NCBI GenBank assembly: GCA_038233215.1
Contig: JBBSML010000011.1
Coordinates: forward strand, 1 to 64,000
DNA from: JACDBZ01 sp038233215
GTDB taxonomy: Bacteria > Chloroflexota > Limnocylindria > QHBO01
Direction of reading: 5' to 3'
DNA length: 64,000 bases
Part shown: positions 19,720 to 27,621 of the stretch, piece by piece
How positions within the stretch are numbered: position 1 is the stretch's first letter
Layout: each line of letters opens with the position of its first letter
Program-made: the position numbers and the translations under genes
The notes under the pieces: model-generated
The model's database searches: none
The model's input: the letters and a program-made list of their open reading frames with translations, nothing else
Told to the model about the DNA's origin: nothing

Positions 19720-20192
19720 TGGGTCGTTCCCCGCTTCTCACCATCGTCCTCGTGGCCGCGTGTGGCACTCCGTCGGCGAGCTCGTCATCCGCGAGTCAGC
19801 CCGACACAAATCTCCGCCCACCCGCGGCAGACGAACGTCTTCCCGTCGACGCTGCGGCCGCCACCGACTGGGACGAGTCCCATGGCCGCCTCCCTGCCGG
19901 TTTCGACGCAATCGAGTTCCATCCTTCCCACGAGGTACTGGTCGATGCGTTCTACGCCGCACTTCGACGCCGGTTCAACGGCGATCCTGTGCCCGCAGTC
20001 GAGGTGGCGGCTCTCGATCGCACGTCCGCGCAAGCGGTGGTGCTCGTCACGAGCACCGGCTTCGGGGGCGAGGGCAGCTCCGGCGATCAGTTTCTGCTCG
20101 TGCTGCTTCGCGAGCAGGACGGCTGGCGCGTCGAGCGCACCCTCCACCGCTTCCTGTGTCGCGTGATCGGTCCGGACTGTGGCGGGGACTGA
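19719..20192 (+). CDS. Small lipoprotein of unknown function
   Basis: A 157-residue protein with a short lipoprotein signal (LLTIVLVAAC) and a Ser/Ala/Pro linker. The globular part has two C-terminal Cys (HRFLCRVIGPDCGGD) that could form a disulfide. The start overlaps the previous stop (TGATG), with GGAGGAAG just before, so it is coupled to the SGNH hydrolase. The fold and function are not recognisable. Confidence 0.78.
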   Translation: MGRSPLLTIVLVAACGTPSASSSSASQPDTNLRPPAADERLPVDAAAATDWDESHGRLPAGFDAIEFHPSHEVLVDAFYAALRRRFNGDPVPAVEVAALDRTSAQAVVLVTSTGFGGEGSSGDQFLLVLLREQDGWRVERTLHRFLCRVIGPDCGGD

Positions 20193-20239
20193 GATCCCGT
20201 AGGCTGCGGTGCGTGACCGAACAAGTGTTCGACTCGGGT

Positions 20240-20245
20240 ACAATG
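20240..20245 (+). promoter_or_regulatory. -10 element for the RNase P RNA
   Basis: TACAAT is followed 6 bases later by the predicted RNA 5' end, a normal distance for transcription start. No good -35 was found. Confidence 0.55.
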
Positions 20246-20250
20246 CCCGT

Positions 20251-20584
20251 CCCTGGAGGCGGCTGGACGGTCGCGGGCGCATCGGCCGAAAGGCTGCGTC
20301 CGAGGAAAGTCCGAGCTCCTCAGAGCAGGCTAGCGGGTAACACCCGTCCGCCGTGAGGCGAGGACCAGCGCCACAGTGACGATGCCCGCTCCTTTCGGGG
20401 AGCGGGAGTGAAACGGGCAAGCTCTAGCCGGAGCAAGACCGAATAGGGGAGCGCAAGGCGGCCTTCGGGCCGCAGCAGGTGGCTCGCTCAGCTCCCGGGT
20501 AGGTCGCATAGATGGATGGCCGTCCATGAGACCGATGCGAATCGGGCTCGGGACAGAACTCGGCTTACAGGCCGCCTCCAGGGA
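20251..20584 (+). ncRNA. rnpB: RNase P RNA (bacterial type A-like)
   Basis: Catalytic RNA that matures tRNA 5' ends. The ends pair as TCCCTGGAGGCGGC with GCCGCCTCCAGGGA, forming P1. The universally conserved strings are present in order: GAGGAAAGTCCG (about 20292), CACAGTGA, GAGTGAAACGGG, AGCAAGACCGAATAGGGGAG, GGTAGGTCGCATAGATGGATGG and ACAGAACTCGGCTTACA. At about 334 bases it is compact, at the short end for bacteria. Long open frames across it are not coding. Confidence 0.96.
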
Positions 20585-20821
20585 CTACTCCTCATCCTCG
20601 CGCCAGACCGAGCGTGCCGTGCATGCGTTGCAGATGGGTCGGGCCTCGTCCATCGTTCCGAGCGGGAGAGGATGGTCGATGCCGCCGAGCAGGCAGTCGA
20701 CCTGGACGGATGCCGGATCGGCGGGAAGGATGCTGACATGGCGCACCGAGCAGCGACGGATCCGACCGGATCGCGCGATCGGTCGGCGCTCCTCGCCCCC
20801 CTGGACCGGGTTCAGCGCCAT
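20585..20821 (-). CDS. Small Cys-containing protein, possible zinc-binding
   Basis: A 78-residue candidate with Cys/His pairs spaced as in small zinc proteins: RRCSVRHVS, DCLLGGIDHPLP and RPICNACTARSVW, ending in an acidic tail. GAGGCGG lies about 10 bases before the ATG on this strand. Its stop is the base right after the rnpB 3' end. Overlapping frames on both strands are also open, so coding is plausible, not certain. Confidence 0.45.
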   Translation of the reverse strand: MALNPVQGGEERRPIARSGRIRRCSVRHVSILPADPASVQVDCLLGGIDHPLPLGTMDEARPICNACTARSVWREDEE

Positions 20822-21022
20822 GGAAGTGATCCGCCTCTGTGCTGTGAGTGAAGGTCCATCCGACTGGCCACGGTCCTGAGGCTAGCGACGGGTGCGTGCG
20901 ATCAACACTGGCGCGTTCGTACCATGAGCCCTGGTCCACCGGCTCCGTCGCCTATTCGAGACGGCGCACGCTAGACTCACGCGGGTCGCGCCCACGCGGC
21001 GTACGGAATCGAGGAGGGGTTC
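20822..21022 (+). promoter_or_regulatory. Gene-free stretch with TAGACT promoter element
   Basis: I see no convincing gene here. CTAGACTC (-10 TAGACT, 20972-20977) and GAGGAGGGG just before GTG 21023 form the promoter and ribosome-binding site of the next gene. No palindrome stands out. Confidence 0.45.
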
Positions 21023-22015
21023 GTGTTCGGACGACGAAAGCGCGAAGAGGCCGCCGCGGCAGAGGCGTCTCGCGAGGCCGAACGTCACGCGCTGTTCGCT
21101 CGATTGGCCGAACGCCCCGAACAGATCTGCCCATTTCTCGGCCTCGAGGCTGACCGCACCGGGTATATCGACGGCGTAAGCGATGACCATCGCTGCTTCG
21201 CATTCGGCGACCCGGCGCCCATCTCAGCCGAGCAGCAGACCCGCGTCTGCCAGGAGCGCGGCTATGGCAACTGCCCTCGCTACCTTCGTGGGGTCCTGGT
21301 GATACCCACGGAGGAGCTGGAGGCACTTCGACGGCCCCGCGCCGCGGTCGAGCCGCCGCTCCCCGTGGCGGTCGTCGATCCGGAGCGTCGTAGCCGCGGG
21401 CCGATCGTGGCGCTCCTCGCTCTCCTGCTGCTCATCGGTGGGGGTGCTGCCGCCGCGTACCTTCTGCTTGGCCAGGACCCGGGCGTCGCCATCATTCCCA
21501 GCCCGAGCGTGACTCCGTCCGTCCCACCGACGGCGGGTCCCACCGTCGCGCCCAGCGCGACCGCTGCGCCGACGCCCACGCCCACGCCAACGGCGACGGC
21601 CTCGCCGACACCGACACCGGCACAGACGCCCTCTCCAACGCCGACCGGATCCACGCCGGCCAGCCCGACGCCTGAGCCGACGCCTGTTGCCGGCGACGCC
21701 TTTGCGTTTTACGAGGTCTCCGTCAGCCCAGGCGGTTACACCCTCTATGCATTCGATGACGGTTCGGTGGGTGCCGAACGAGCCGTGAGTTTCAACCAGT
21801 TCTCATCTGCGCGAGTCGAGCCCGCGACGGGCGACGATGGCGAGGTCTACTGGGTCACGCAGAACGGCGCTCTTGTCGGGTTCGGGTACCGCTCTCCGGA
21901 TTCGGGTGATTTCCGGATTCGGGCGGTCTTCCTCAACACCGACGGAGACCGACGCTCCGCATTCCTGGATGAAGCTGAGCTCGACCAGCTGCCCGAGGCG
22001 ACACCCGCTCCCTGA
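21023..22015 (+). CDS. Membrane protein with N-terminal Cys module and Pro/Thr stalk
   Basis: A 330-residue protein in four parts. (1) A charged N-terminus, then a Cys module at about residues 37-87: CPFLGLEADRTG, DDHRCFAFG, TRVCQERGYGNCPRY, with six Cys/His suited to metal binding. (2) One membrane helix (about 125-148). (3) A roughly 65-residue stalk of Pro/Thr/Ser repeats. (4) A C-terminal domain of about 100 residues outside the cell, with many Tyr/Phe. I recall this Cys pattern from Chloroflexota-type proteins, often joined to other domains; its function is not known to me. GTG start with GAGGAGG upstream. Confidence 0.82.
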   Translation: MFGRRKREEAAAAEASREAERHALFARLAERPEQICPFLGLEADRTGYIDGVSDDHRCFAFGDPAPISAEQQTRVCQERGYGNCPRYLRGVLVIPTEELEALRRPRAAVEPPLPVAVVDPERRSRGPIVALLALLLLIGGGAAAAYLLLGQDPGVAIIPSPSVTPSVPPTAGPTVAPSATAAPTPTPTPTATASPTPTPAQTPSPTPTGSTPASPTPEPTPVAGDAFAFYEVSVSPGGYTLYAFDDGSVGAERAVSFNQFSSARVEPATGDDGEVYWVTQNGALVGFGYRSPDSGDFRIRAVFLNTDGDRRSAFLDEAELDQLPEATPAP

Positions 22016-22124
22016 CCGCCGGAGCCCCTCGCTCCAACCAGCGCACAGATTTCTGTGCTGCGGGCTCGCTGGCCTCGACATGTCGATGTCGCCAGACCCC
22101 ATGTTCCTGCGCGCCAAAAAACTC

Positions 22125-22152
22125 TTGACGGGGATGCCTTGCCCTGTATAGT
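22125..22152 (+). promoter_or_regulatory. Promoter of the division/cell-wall cluster
   Basis: TTGACG (22125-22130) and TATAGT (22147-22152) are separated by 16 bp, the best -35/-10 pair in the window. Transcription would start near 22159, inside the MraZ repeat array. Confidence 0.75.
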
Positions 22153-22196
22153 GGCGGTGCGTGGTTCCAAATGGGGCCATATGGGGATTAGTGGTG
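22152..22196 (+). promoter_or_regulatory. MraZ operator: five TGGNN units at 10-bp spacing
   Basis: TGGCG (22152), TGGTT (22162), TGGGG (22172), TGGGG (22182) and TGGTG (22192) start exactly every 10 bases. Known MraZ sites are three or four TGGGN direct repeats with 5-base gaps before mraZ. Two units are exact and three are one-base variants. The array begins at the -10 element, so binding would block RNA polymerase: negative autoregulation. Confidence 0.8.
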
Positions 22197-22209
22197 AACG
22201 ACCGACACG

Positions 22210-22659
22210 ATGGAGCGAACGACATTCCTCACCGGGGAATTCCGGCATGCGCTGGACGACCGAGGCCGCGTGGCGGTTCCGGTCCGATTTCGCGCGCGGT
22301 TGGCACAGGGAGCGACCCTGGCCCGCTGGCTGGACGGCTGCCTGGCGATTTTCCCCGCCGATACGTGGGAGGAGCTGGCGGCCAAGATCCAGGCACTGCC
22401 GACGACGAACGCCGCCGCTCGCCAATTTGGTCGATTCATGAGCTCGGGAGCGGTAGAGGTGGAGCTCGACCGACAGGGACGACTCCTCGTTCCGAGCTAT
22501 CTGCGCGAATACGCCGGCCTGGCTCAGACCGAGGTGGTCGTCGTCGGCGCGCTGAACCGGCTCGAAATCTGGGCGCCGAAGCGGTGGCAGCCGTATCGGT
22601 CTCAGATCGAGGACCAGCCGGAGGCACTCGCCGAGCATCTTGCCGACCTGGGCATCTGA
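22210..22659 (+). CDS. mraZ: Transcriptional regulator MraZ
   Basis: DNA-binding regulator of the dcw cluster. The 149-residue protein has two SpoVT-AbrB-like halves, each with the signature DxxGRxxxPxxxR: DDRGRVAVPVRFR near residue 16 and DRQGRLLVPSYLR near residue 90. It starts with the typical FLTGEFRHALD. It is the first gene of the cluster and sits just after its own operator repeats. Confidence 0.95.
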   Translation: MERTTFLTGEFRHALDDRGRVAVPVRFRARLAQGATLARWLDGCLAIFPADTWEELAAKIQALPTTNAAARQFGRFMSSGAVEVELDRQGRLLVPSYLREYAGLAQTEVVVVGALNRLEIWAPKRWQPYRSQIEDQPEALAEHLADLGI

Positions 22660-22729
22660 CGGTGTCCGGGTCATTCATGCGTTTCCGGGCCGGTCGGCCC
22701 GCCGTCCGACAGATGAGGTGCAACGCCAC

Positions 22730-23677
22730 ATGGGAGAAGGGCACCTGCCGGTGCTGGTCGACGAGGTTCTCACCTCGTTGGCTGTCGCTGCCGGCAGCTC
22801 CGTGGCTGACTGCACCGTCGGCGGCGGTGGGCACGCCGAGCGGCTGCTGGAAACCGCGTCTCCGGGTGGCCGCCTGCTCGGCATCGATGCCGACCGGGCG
22901 GCCATCGCGGAGGCGGAACACACACTTGAGCGCTTCGGCCCGCGCGTCACGCTGCGCCAGGCCAACTTCGAAGCTATCTACGACGTTGCCGTCGAGACGG
23001 GCGCCGCGCCCCTTGACGCCGTCCTTTTTGACCTCGGACTCAGCAGCTACCAGCTTGCTGACGCCAACCGGGGCTTCAGCTTTGCGGCCGATGCGCCGCC
23101 GGACATGAGATTCGATGAAACGAGTGGTCTATCAGCCCTTGAGCTCATCGAGCGCTCCTCGGAACGAGAGCTCGCCGGCATTATCGCGACGTTTGGTGAG
23201 GAGCGCCGTGCAGGCCGCATCGCGAAGGCGCTCGTGGCGGCGAGTGCGGAGGGCCGGATCCTGACCGCAACCGACCTGGCGGCGGTGATCGCCGCGGTTG
23301 CTCCGGCGCGGCGCGGTGGCGCGGACGCCGGACGAATCCACCCGGCGACCCGCACATTCCAGGCGCTGCGCATCGCCGTAAATCGGGAGATCGAGGTGCT
23401 CTCCGCCGGCCTTGCCGGAGCACTGGCAGCGCTCCGCCCCGGTGGGCGGATGGCCGTGATCAGCTATCACAGCCTCGAGGATCGCATCGTGAAGCGATTC
23501 GTCGTTCGCGAGAGTCGCGACTGCGTCGAGGAGCCCCTGCCACCCGCCTGCACCTGCGGGCATCGCGCGCAGCTGCGCGCCGTCACCAAGGGCGTCATCA
23601 CCGCGGGCCCCGACGAGGTCCGGCGGAACCGCCGCGCGCGCAGTGCCAAGCTGCGTGTCGCCGAGAAGCTGGCGTGA
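22730..23677 (+). CDS. rsmH: 16S rRNA m4C1402 methyltransferase RsmH
   Basis: N4-methylates C1402 in the ribosomal decoding centre. The 315-residue protein starts MGEGHLPVLVDEVL, followed by the SAM loop DCTVGGGGHAERLL, LDAVLFDLGLSSYQL, the FQALRIAVNREIEVL helix and ISYHSLEDRIVKRF. ATG 22730 with GAGGTG upstream is preferred over the open frame reaching 22640, because homology begins at GHLPVL. Confidence 0.95.
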   Translation: MGEGHLPVLVDEVLTSLAVAAGSSVADCTVGGGGHAERLLETASPGGRLLGIDADRAAIAEAEHTLERFGPRVTLRQANFEAIYDVAVETGAAPLDAVLFDLGLSSYQLADANRGFSFAADAPPDMRFDETSGLSALELIERSSERELAGIIATFGEERRAGRIAKALVAASAEGRILTATDLAAVIAAVAPARRGGADAGRIHPATRTFQALRIAVNREIEVLSAGLAGALAALRPGGRMAVISYHSLEDRIVKRFVVRESRDCVEEPLPPACTCGHRAQLRAVTKGVITAGPDEVRRNRRARSAKLRVAEKLA

Positions 23678-23702
23678 GCCGAGCGAAGGAGGAGGGTCAC
23701 CG

Positions 23703-23915
23703 ATGAGCAAGGGACGTTCTCGACACCAGGCCAGCCGACGCCGCATGTATTCGGCGCGGCAACGGGACCTGCGCGAGCGGCGGGTCCGCGCCGTGACCGA
23801 GGAGCAGTACTGGTTGAGTGACGGGGTCACGGCCGTCGAAATCGAGGAGAGCCTCGATTTCGAGGCACCAACCAGCTTCAGTGCCTCGGCGGGCGACCGC
23901 GCGACCGCGGCCTAG
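23703..23915 (+). CDS. Small hypothetical protein between rsmH and ftsL
   Basis: A 70-residue product whose first half is strongly basic (SKGRSRHQASRRRMYSARQR) and second half acidic (VEIEESLDFEAPTSF). No membrane helix. GGAGGG lies just before the ATG. Its place between rsmH and ftsL suggests a lineage-specific division-cluster protein, but I recognise no family. Confidence 0.65.
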   Translation: MSKGRSRHQASRRRMYSARQRDLRERRVRAVTEEQYWLSDGVTAVEIEESLDFEAPTSFSASAGDRATAA

Positions 23916-23939
23916 ACACCGAGCAGCAAGGGCGAACAG

Positions 23940-24356
23940 ATGGCAGTCACCGGCGCACGACCCGCGACAAACCCCTGGTTCCTGGGGCGTCCCAGCGCAC
24001 CTCGCGCACGGACGCGTCCGGAACCGGCGCGCCGCACCAGGCGCAATTCGGCTGATCGACGAGCTCCGTCGCGAATCGACATCCGTGCGTTGCTGGTGGC
24101 CATCGTGGTCGCGGCAGGGCTTGCGTTGTTCTACCTGAGCCAGTCCACGCGCGTTGCGGCGACGGGCTACGAGATCGATGCGCTCGAGGCGACGCTCGCC
24201 CAGAGCCACGCCGATCAGCAACAACTCATCTGGGCCATCGGTCAGGCCCGCTCGCCTGGTGAGATTACGCAGCGCGCCAGGAGCGAGCTGGAGCTCGTCC
24301 TCCTCGAGGACGGGGCGGTGACCTTCGCCTCGTCCGCCAGCCAACCTGCCGATTGA
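23940..24356 (+). CDS. FtsL/DivIC-like division protein
   Basis: A 138-residue bitopic protein: a Pro/Arg-rich cytoplasmic tail of about 45 residues, one membrane helix (ALLVAIVVAAGLALFYLSQS), then a short coiled-coil-like extracytoplasmic stretch (YEIDALEATLAQSHADQQQL). This layout, with position between rsmH and ftsI, is that of FtsL, which pairs with FtsB/DivIC and FtsQ. Sequence identity in this family is low, so the call rests on topology and context. Confidence 0.78.
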   Translation: MAVTGARPATNPWFLGRPSAPRARTRPEPARRTRRNSADRRAPSRIDIRALLVAIVVAAGLALFYLSQSTRVAATGYEIDALEATLAQSHADQQQLIWAIGQARSPGEITQRARSELELVLLEDGAVTFASSASQPAD

Positions 24357-24398
24357 TCTAGCCCGCGGCCGACTGACGGCCGTCGCACGGAGACCAAC

Positions 24399-26183
24399 AT
24401 GCTCGCCAGGACCGACAGTCGTGCCCGCGCCTTGGTCCTTCTGATCGTTGTCACGCTGGTGGCAATGACGGTTGGCGGACGCCTGATCTGGTGGCAGGTC
24501 GTGGAGCGTGATTCGCTCGAGGCGATGGCGCTGCACCAGCTGGCCCAGGAGCAGACACTCCCGGCCGAGCGTGGCGAGATCACGGACCGCAACGGCGAGC
24601 TGCTCGCGACGTCGGTCGAGGTTCAATCGGTGTTCGTGACACCCCCATCGATCCCCGACCCCGGTCTGGTTTCCGCCCTGCTTGCATCGGCGCTGGACAT
24701 GCCGGCCGCCGAGGTGCGAGCGCGGATCGATAACGACCGCAGCTGGGTCTTCCTCAAGCGTCGCGTGTCTCCCGAGGTCGCTGAGCGCGTTCGGGCCCTC
24801 GACATTCGCGGGGTCGGCCTCATCCCGGAGACGAAGCGTGTGTACCCCGTCACCGGAGCGACGCCGAAGACCACCCTCGCGGCCCAGGTGCTCGGTTTCG
24901 TGGATAGCAATGGCGCTGCGTCCCACGGGGTCGAACAGGCCGAGGACGCCGTGCTTGCCGGCACGCCGGGAGAGATTGCTGCCCAAGAGGACGTCATCGG
25001 CCGACGAATCGCCGATTCGGTGACGCTCCTGCGTGAGCCGATCGATGGTCGTGACCTCCGACTGACGATCGATGCCGGCGTGCAGCACCTGCTCGAACTG
25101 AAGATGTGGGAGACGTACAGGGCCAACCGGGCCGCGGGGGCGACCGGCGTCATCATGGATGTCGAGAGCGGTGCGATCCTCGGGATGGCCAGCTTCCCGT
25201 CCTATGACGCCAACCAGTTCGCCACAACCGATGGGCAGCTCTTCGCCAACCCGGCCGTCTCACGGCAGTACGAGCCCGGTTCCGTGATGAAGGCGTTCAC
25301 CATCGCAGCGGCACTGGACGCGGGCGCAATCACCACCAAGGACACGTTCGATGATGACAACAATCTCCTCATCGGCAGGATCCGAGTCCAGAACGCCGAC
25401 CGTGGCACGTGGCCGGGCGGGCACGGACCGATTACGGCCTCCGACGTCCTGGCGCTGTCGAATAACGTCGGCGCCGCCAAGATCGGCCTCGAGCTGGGCG
25501 GCCAAGGACTCTATGACGCCTTCCGGCGCTTTGGGTTCGGGTCGCCGACGGGTATCGAGCTGACGAGCGAGCAGAACGGCGTTGTCTGGCATCCGGATGA
25601 TGCGTCGGGAGATCTGACCACCGCTCAGAACGCCTTTGGCCAGGGTCTGAGCCTGACCGCGGTCCAGCTGCTGGCCGGCTATGCGGCGTTCGCAAACGGA
25701 GGCGACCTTGTCACCCCGCACGTCGTCGACGGCTGGACCGATCCGGACGGGACCTACCACGCGGTTGATCAGGCGCCTGATGAACGGGTCATGCGGCCCG
25801 AGACCGCCGACACGATGGTCGACCTGCTCACCAACGGCGTCGACAACGGCATCGCCGAGGGTGCATCAGTCCCCGGATACACCGTGGCCGGCAAGACGGG
25901 GACTGCCCAGATTGCGGGTCCGGTGCGGGTCAAGAACGCCGAGGGCGATATGGTCGAGAGCTGGCAGTACATCGATGGTTGGGTCGACTCGAGCTTCGTC
26001 GGCTTCCTCCCGGCGGGCGACACCAAGCTCGCGGTGGTCATCCTCATCAACCGGCCGGCGGGCGCCGGTGGACCGCAGATGCCTGAACGTCCGGAATGGG
26101 TGTTCGCCGATCTCATGCCGCAGGTGCTCGACTACCTTGCGGTGCCGCCCGACCGTCCCGCGCAGCCGGTCGCTCGCCCGTGA
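24399..26183 (+). CDS. ftsI: Septal transpeptidase (class B penicillin-binding protein, FtsI)
   Basis: Cross-links peptidoglycan at the division site. The 594-residue protein has an N-terminal membrane helix (about residues 9-30), the PBP dimer domain (AERGEITDRNGELLATS) and the transpeptidase motifs in order: EPGSVMKAF (SxxK nucleophile), SNNVG (SxN) and AGKTGTAQI (KTG). No C-terminal PASTA domains are present. FtsW downstream is its expected polymerase partner. Confidence 0.94.
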   Translation: MLARTDSRARALVLLIVVTLVAMTVGGRLIWWQVVERDSLEAMALHQLAQEQTLPAERGEITDRNGELLATSVEVQSVFVTPPSIPDPGLVSALLASALDMPAAEVRARIDNDRSWVFLKRRVSPEVAERVRALDIRGVGLIPETKRVYPVTGATPKTTLAAQVLGFVDSNGAASHGVEQAEDAVLAGTPGEIAAQEDVIGRRIADSVTLLREPIDGRDLRLTIDAGVQHLLELKMWETYRANRAAGATGVIMDVESGAILGMASFPSYDANQFATTDGQLFANPAVSRQYEPGSVMKAFTIAAALDAGAITTKDTFDDDNNLLIGRIRVQNADRGTWPGGHGPITASDVLALSNNVGAAKIGLELGGQGLYDAFRRFGFGSPTGIELTSEQNGVVWHPDDASGDLTTAQNAFGQGLSLTAVQLLAGYAAFANGGDLVTPHVVDGWTDPDGTYHAVDQAPDERVMRPETADTMVDLLTNGVDNGIAEGASVPGYTVAGKTGTAQIAGPVRVKNAEGDMVESWQYIDGWVDSSFVGFLPAGDTKLAVVILINRPAGAGGPQMPERPEWVFADLMPQVLDYLAVPPDRPAQPVARP

Positions 26184-27619
26184 GGCTGCTAGACTCGCCC
26201 GCAGTCCGCAGCCTGGTATGTGTGCCTCCCACGATCCCGCTCGATGACGTGTTGGCCGCCACCGGTGGTCGCCTCGAGCGACCGACCTCGGTCACCTCGA
26301 TCACCGGGGCCAGCGTCGACTCCCGTCGGGTGACTCCCGACAGTTGCTTTGTCGCCCTGAACGGCGAGCGCGTCGACGGCCATGACTTTGTCGCCGCAGC
26401 GCTCCGCGCCGGAGCGATCGCGGCCTTGGTCGACCGACCCACCGAGCTCCCGCGAAACGTCGACGCTGCGGTCGTGCTGGTCAGCGATCCGTTGATCGCG
26501 CTCCAGGAGTTGGCTGCGTGGTGGCGCCTTCGTCACGACGTGCGCGTGGTCGGAGTCACCGGCTCCACCGGCAAGACCATCGGCAAGGAGATGATCGCGG
26601 ACGTCCTGTCTCGCACGCTTCGGACCCTTCGCAACGAGGGAAACCTCAACTCCGAGACCGGCCTGCCGATGACGCTGCTGCGATTGACCGCGGAGCACGA
26701 GGCCGCCGTGCTGGAGATGAGCATGTATACCGTCGGCGAGATCGCGCGCCTCGCCGAGATCGCGGCGCCGGAGGTCGGCGTCGTGCTGGCCGTTCACCCG
26801 ACCCACCTGCAGCGGGCCGGCAGCATCGAGTTGATCGCCCAGGCCAAGGCCGAGCTGCCACGCTCGCTCCCGCGTCACGGCCTCGCCGTCCTGAATGCCG
26901 ATGACCCTCGCGTCGAGCCGATGCGGGACGTGACGAGCGCCCGGGTGCGCACCTTCGGCCTGGGCTCGGCCGCGGACGTCCGCGCCGAGGAACTGGTCTC
27001 GCGCGGACTGGACGGGATGGAGTACACGCTGCGAACGCCGTGGGGATCACGGCGCGTGTTGAGCGCGACCCCCGGCCGTCACCTCGTCCCGCACCAGCTG
27101 GCCGCCGCGGCGGTCGGCGAATGGTTTGGCGTGCCGCTCAACGAGGTCGTTGACGCGCTCGGCGTCGGGAGCCACGCGCCGCACCGCATGCACCTCGTCG
27201 AGGCCGCCTCGGGCGCGCGACTGCTCGACGACACCTACAACGCATCGCCGATCAGCACGGCGGCCGCGCTGGACTTCCTGGCCGAGACGCCCCTCCGCCC
27301 CGGACATCGCCGTCTTGCCGTCCTTGGCGACATGCTCGAGCTCGGGCCGGACGAGGAGCGCCTGCACCGCGAGATCGGCGCACGGGCCGCGGCCGTGGTT
27401 GATGGGCTCGTCGCGGTCGGCGAGCGCGGACGATGGATTGCCGAGGCGGCTCGGGATGCCGGCGCGACGTCGGTCGCGATCGCCGCGGACGCGGACGAGG
27501 CGGCCGCCATGCTGGAGCGGGCCATGGCGCCCGGCATCGGCGACCTCGTGCTCCTCAAGGCATCGCGCGGCATCGGCCTCGAGCGCGCGGTCGACCTGCT
27601 GCGCGCCGGGGACGCCTGA
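26180..27619 (+). CDS. murF: UDP-MurNAc-tripeptide--D-Ala-D-Ala ligase MurF
   Basis: Adds D-Ala-D-Ala to the cytoplasmic peptidoglycan precursor. The product (about 479 residues) shows the Mur N-domain (ASVDSRRVTPDSCFVALNG), the ATP loop GVTGSTGKTIGKEM, GNLNSETGLPMTLLRL, and the MurF-specific DDTYNASP in the C-domain. GTG 26180 overlaps the ftsI stop (GTGA) and is preferred. GTG 26222 is an alternative because a TAGACT element (26190-26195) could start a transcript between them. A separate murE is not present nearby. Confidence 0.9.
   Translation: MRLLDSPAVRSLVCVPPTIPLDDVLAATGGRLERPTSVTSITGASVDSRRVTPDSCFVALNGERVDGHDFVAAALRAGAIAALVDRPTELPRNVDAAVVLVSDPLIALQELAAWWRLRHDVRVVGVTGSTGKTIGKEMIADVLSRTLRTLRNEGNLNSETGLPMTLLRLTAEHEAAVLEMSMYTVGEIARLAEIAAPEVGVVLAVHPTHLQRAGSIELIAQAKAELPRSLPRHGLAVLNADDPRVEPMRDVTSARVRTFGLGSAADVRAEELVSRGLDGMEYTLRTPWGSRRVLSATPGRHLVPHQLAAAAVGEWFGVPLNEVVDALGVGSHAPHRMHLVEAASGARLLDDTYNASPISTAAALDFLAETPLRPGHRRLAVLGDMLELGPDEERLHREIGARAAAVVDGLVAVGERGRWIAEAARDAGATSVAIAADADEAAAMLERAMAPGIGDLVLLKASRGIGLERAVDLLRAGDA
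26190..26195 (+). promoter_or_regulatory. Possible internal promoter element before murF
   Basis: CTAGACTC (-10 TAGACT) matches elements before other genes here. If active, transcription would start near 26202 and murF would start at GTG 26222. No -35 seen. Confidence 0.3.
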
Positions 27620-27621
27620 CC

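Noticed and set aside
20213..20356. Possible ORF from GTG 20213 with TAGGCT 7 bases upstream
   Set aside because: It runs through the RNase P RNA, whose conserved elements are unmistakable; the -10 of rnpB is TACAAT at 20240.
21540..21690. Tandem repeat or CRISPR-like pattern
   Set aside because: It is the in-frame Pro/Thr codon repetition of the stalk in the 21023 protein, with no spaced identical repeats.
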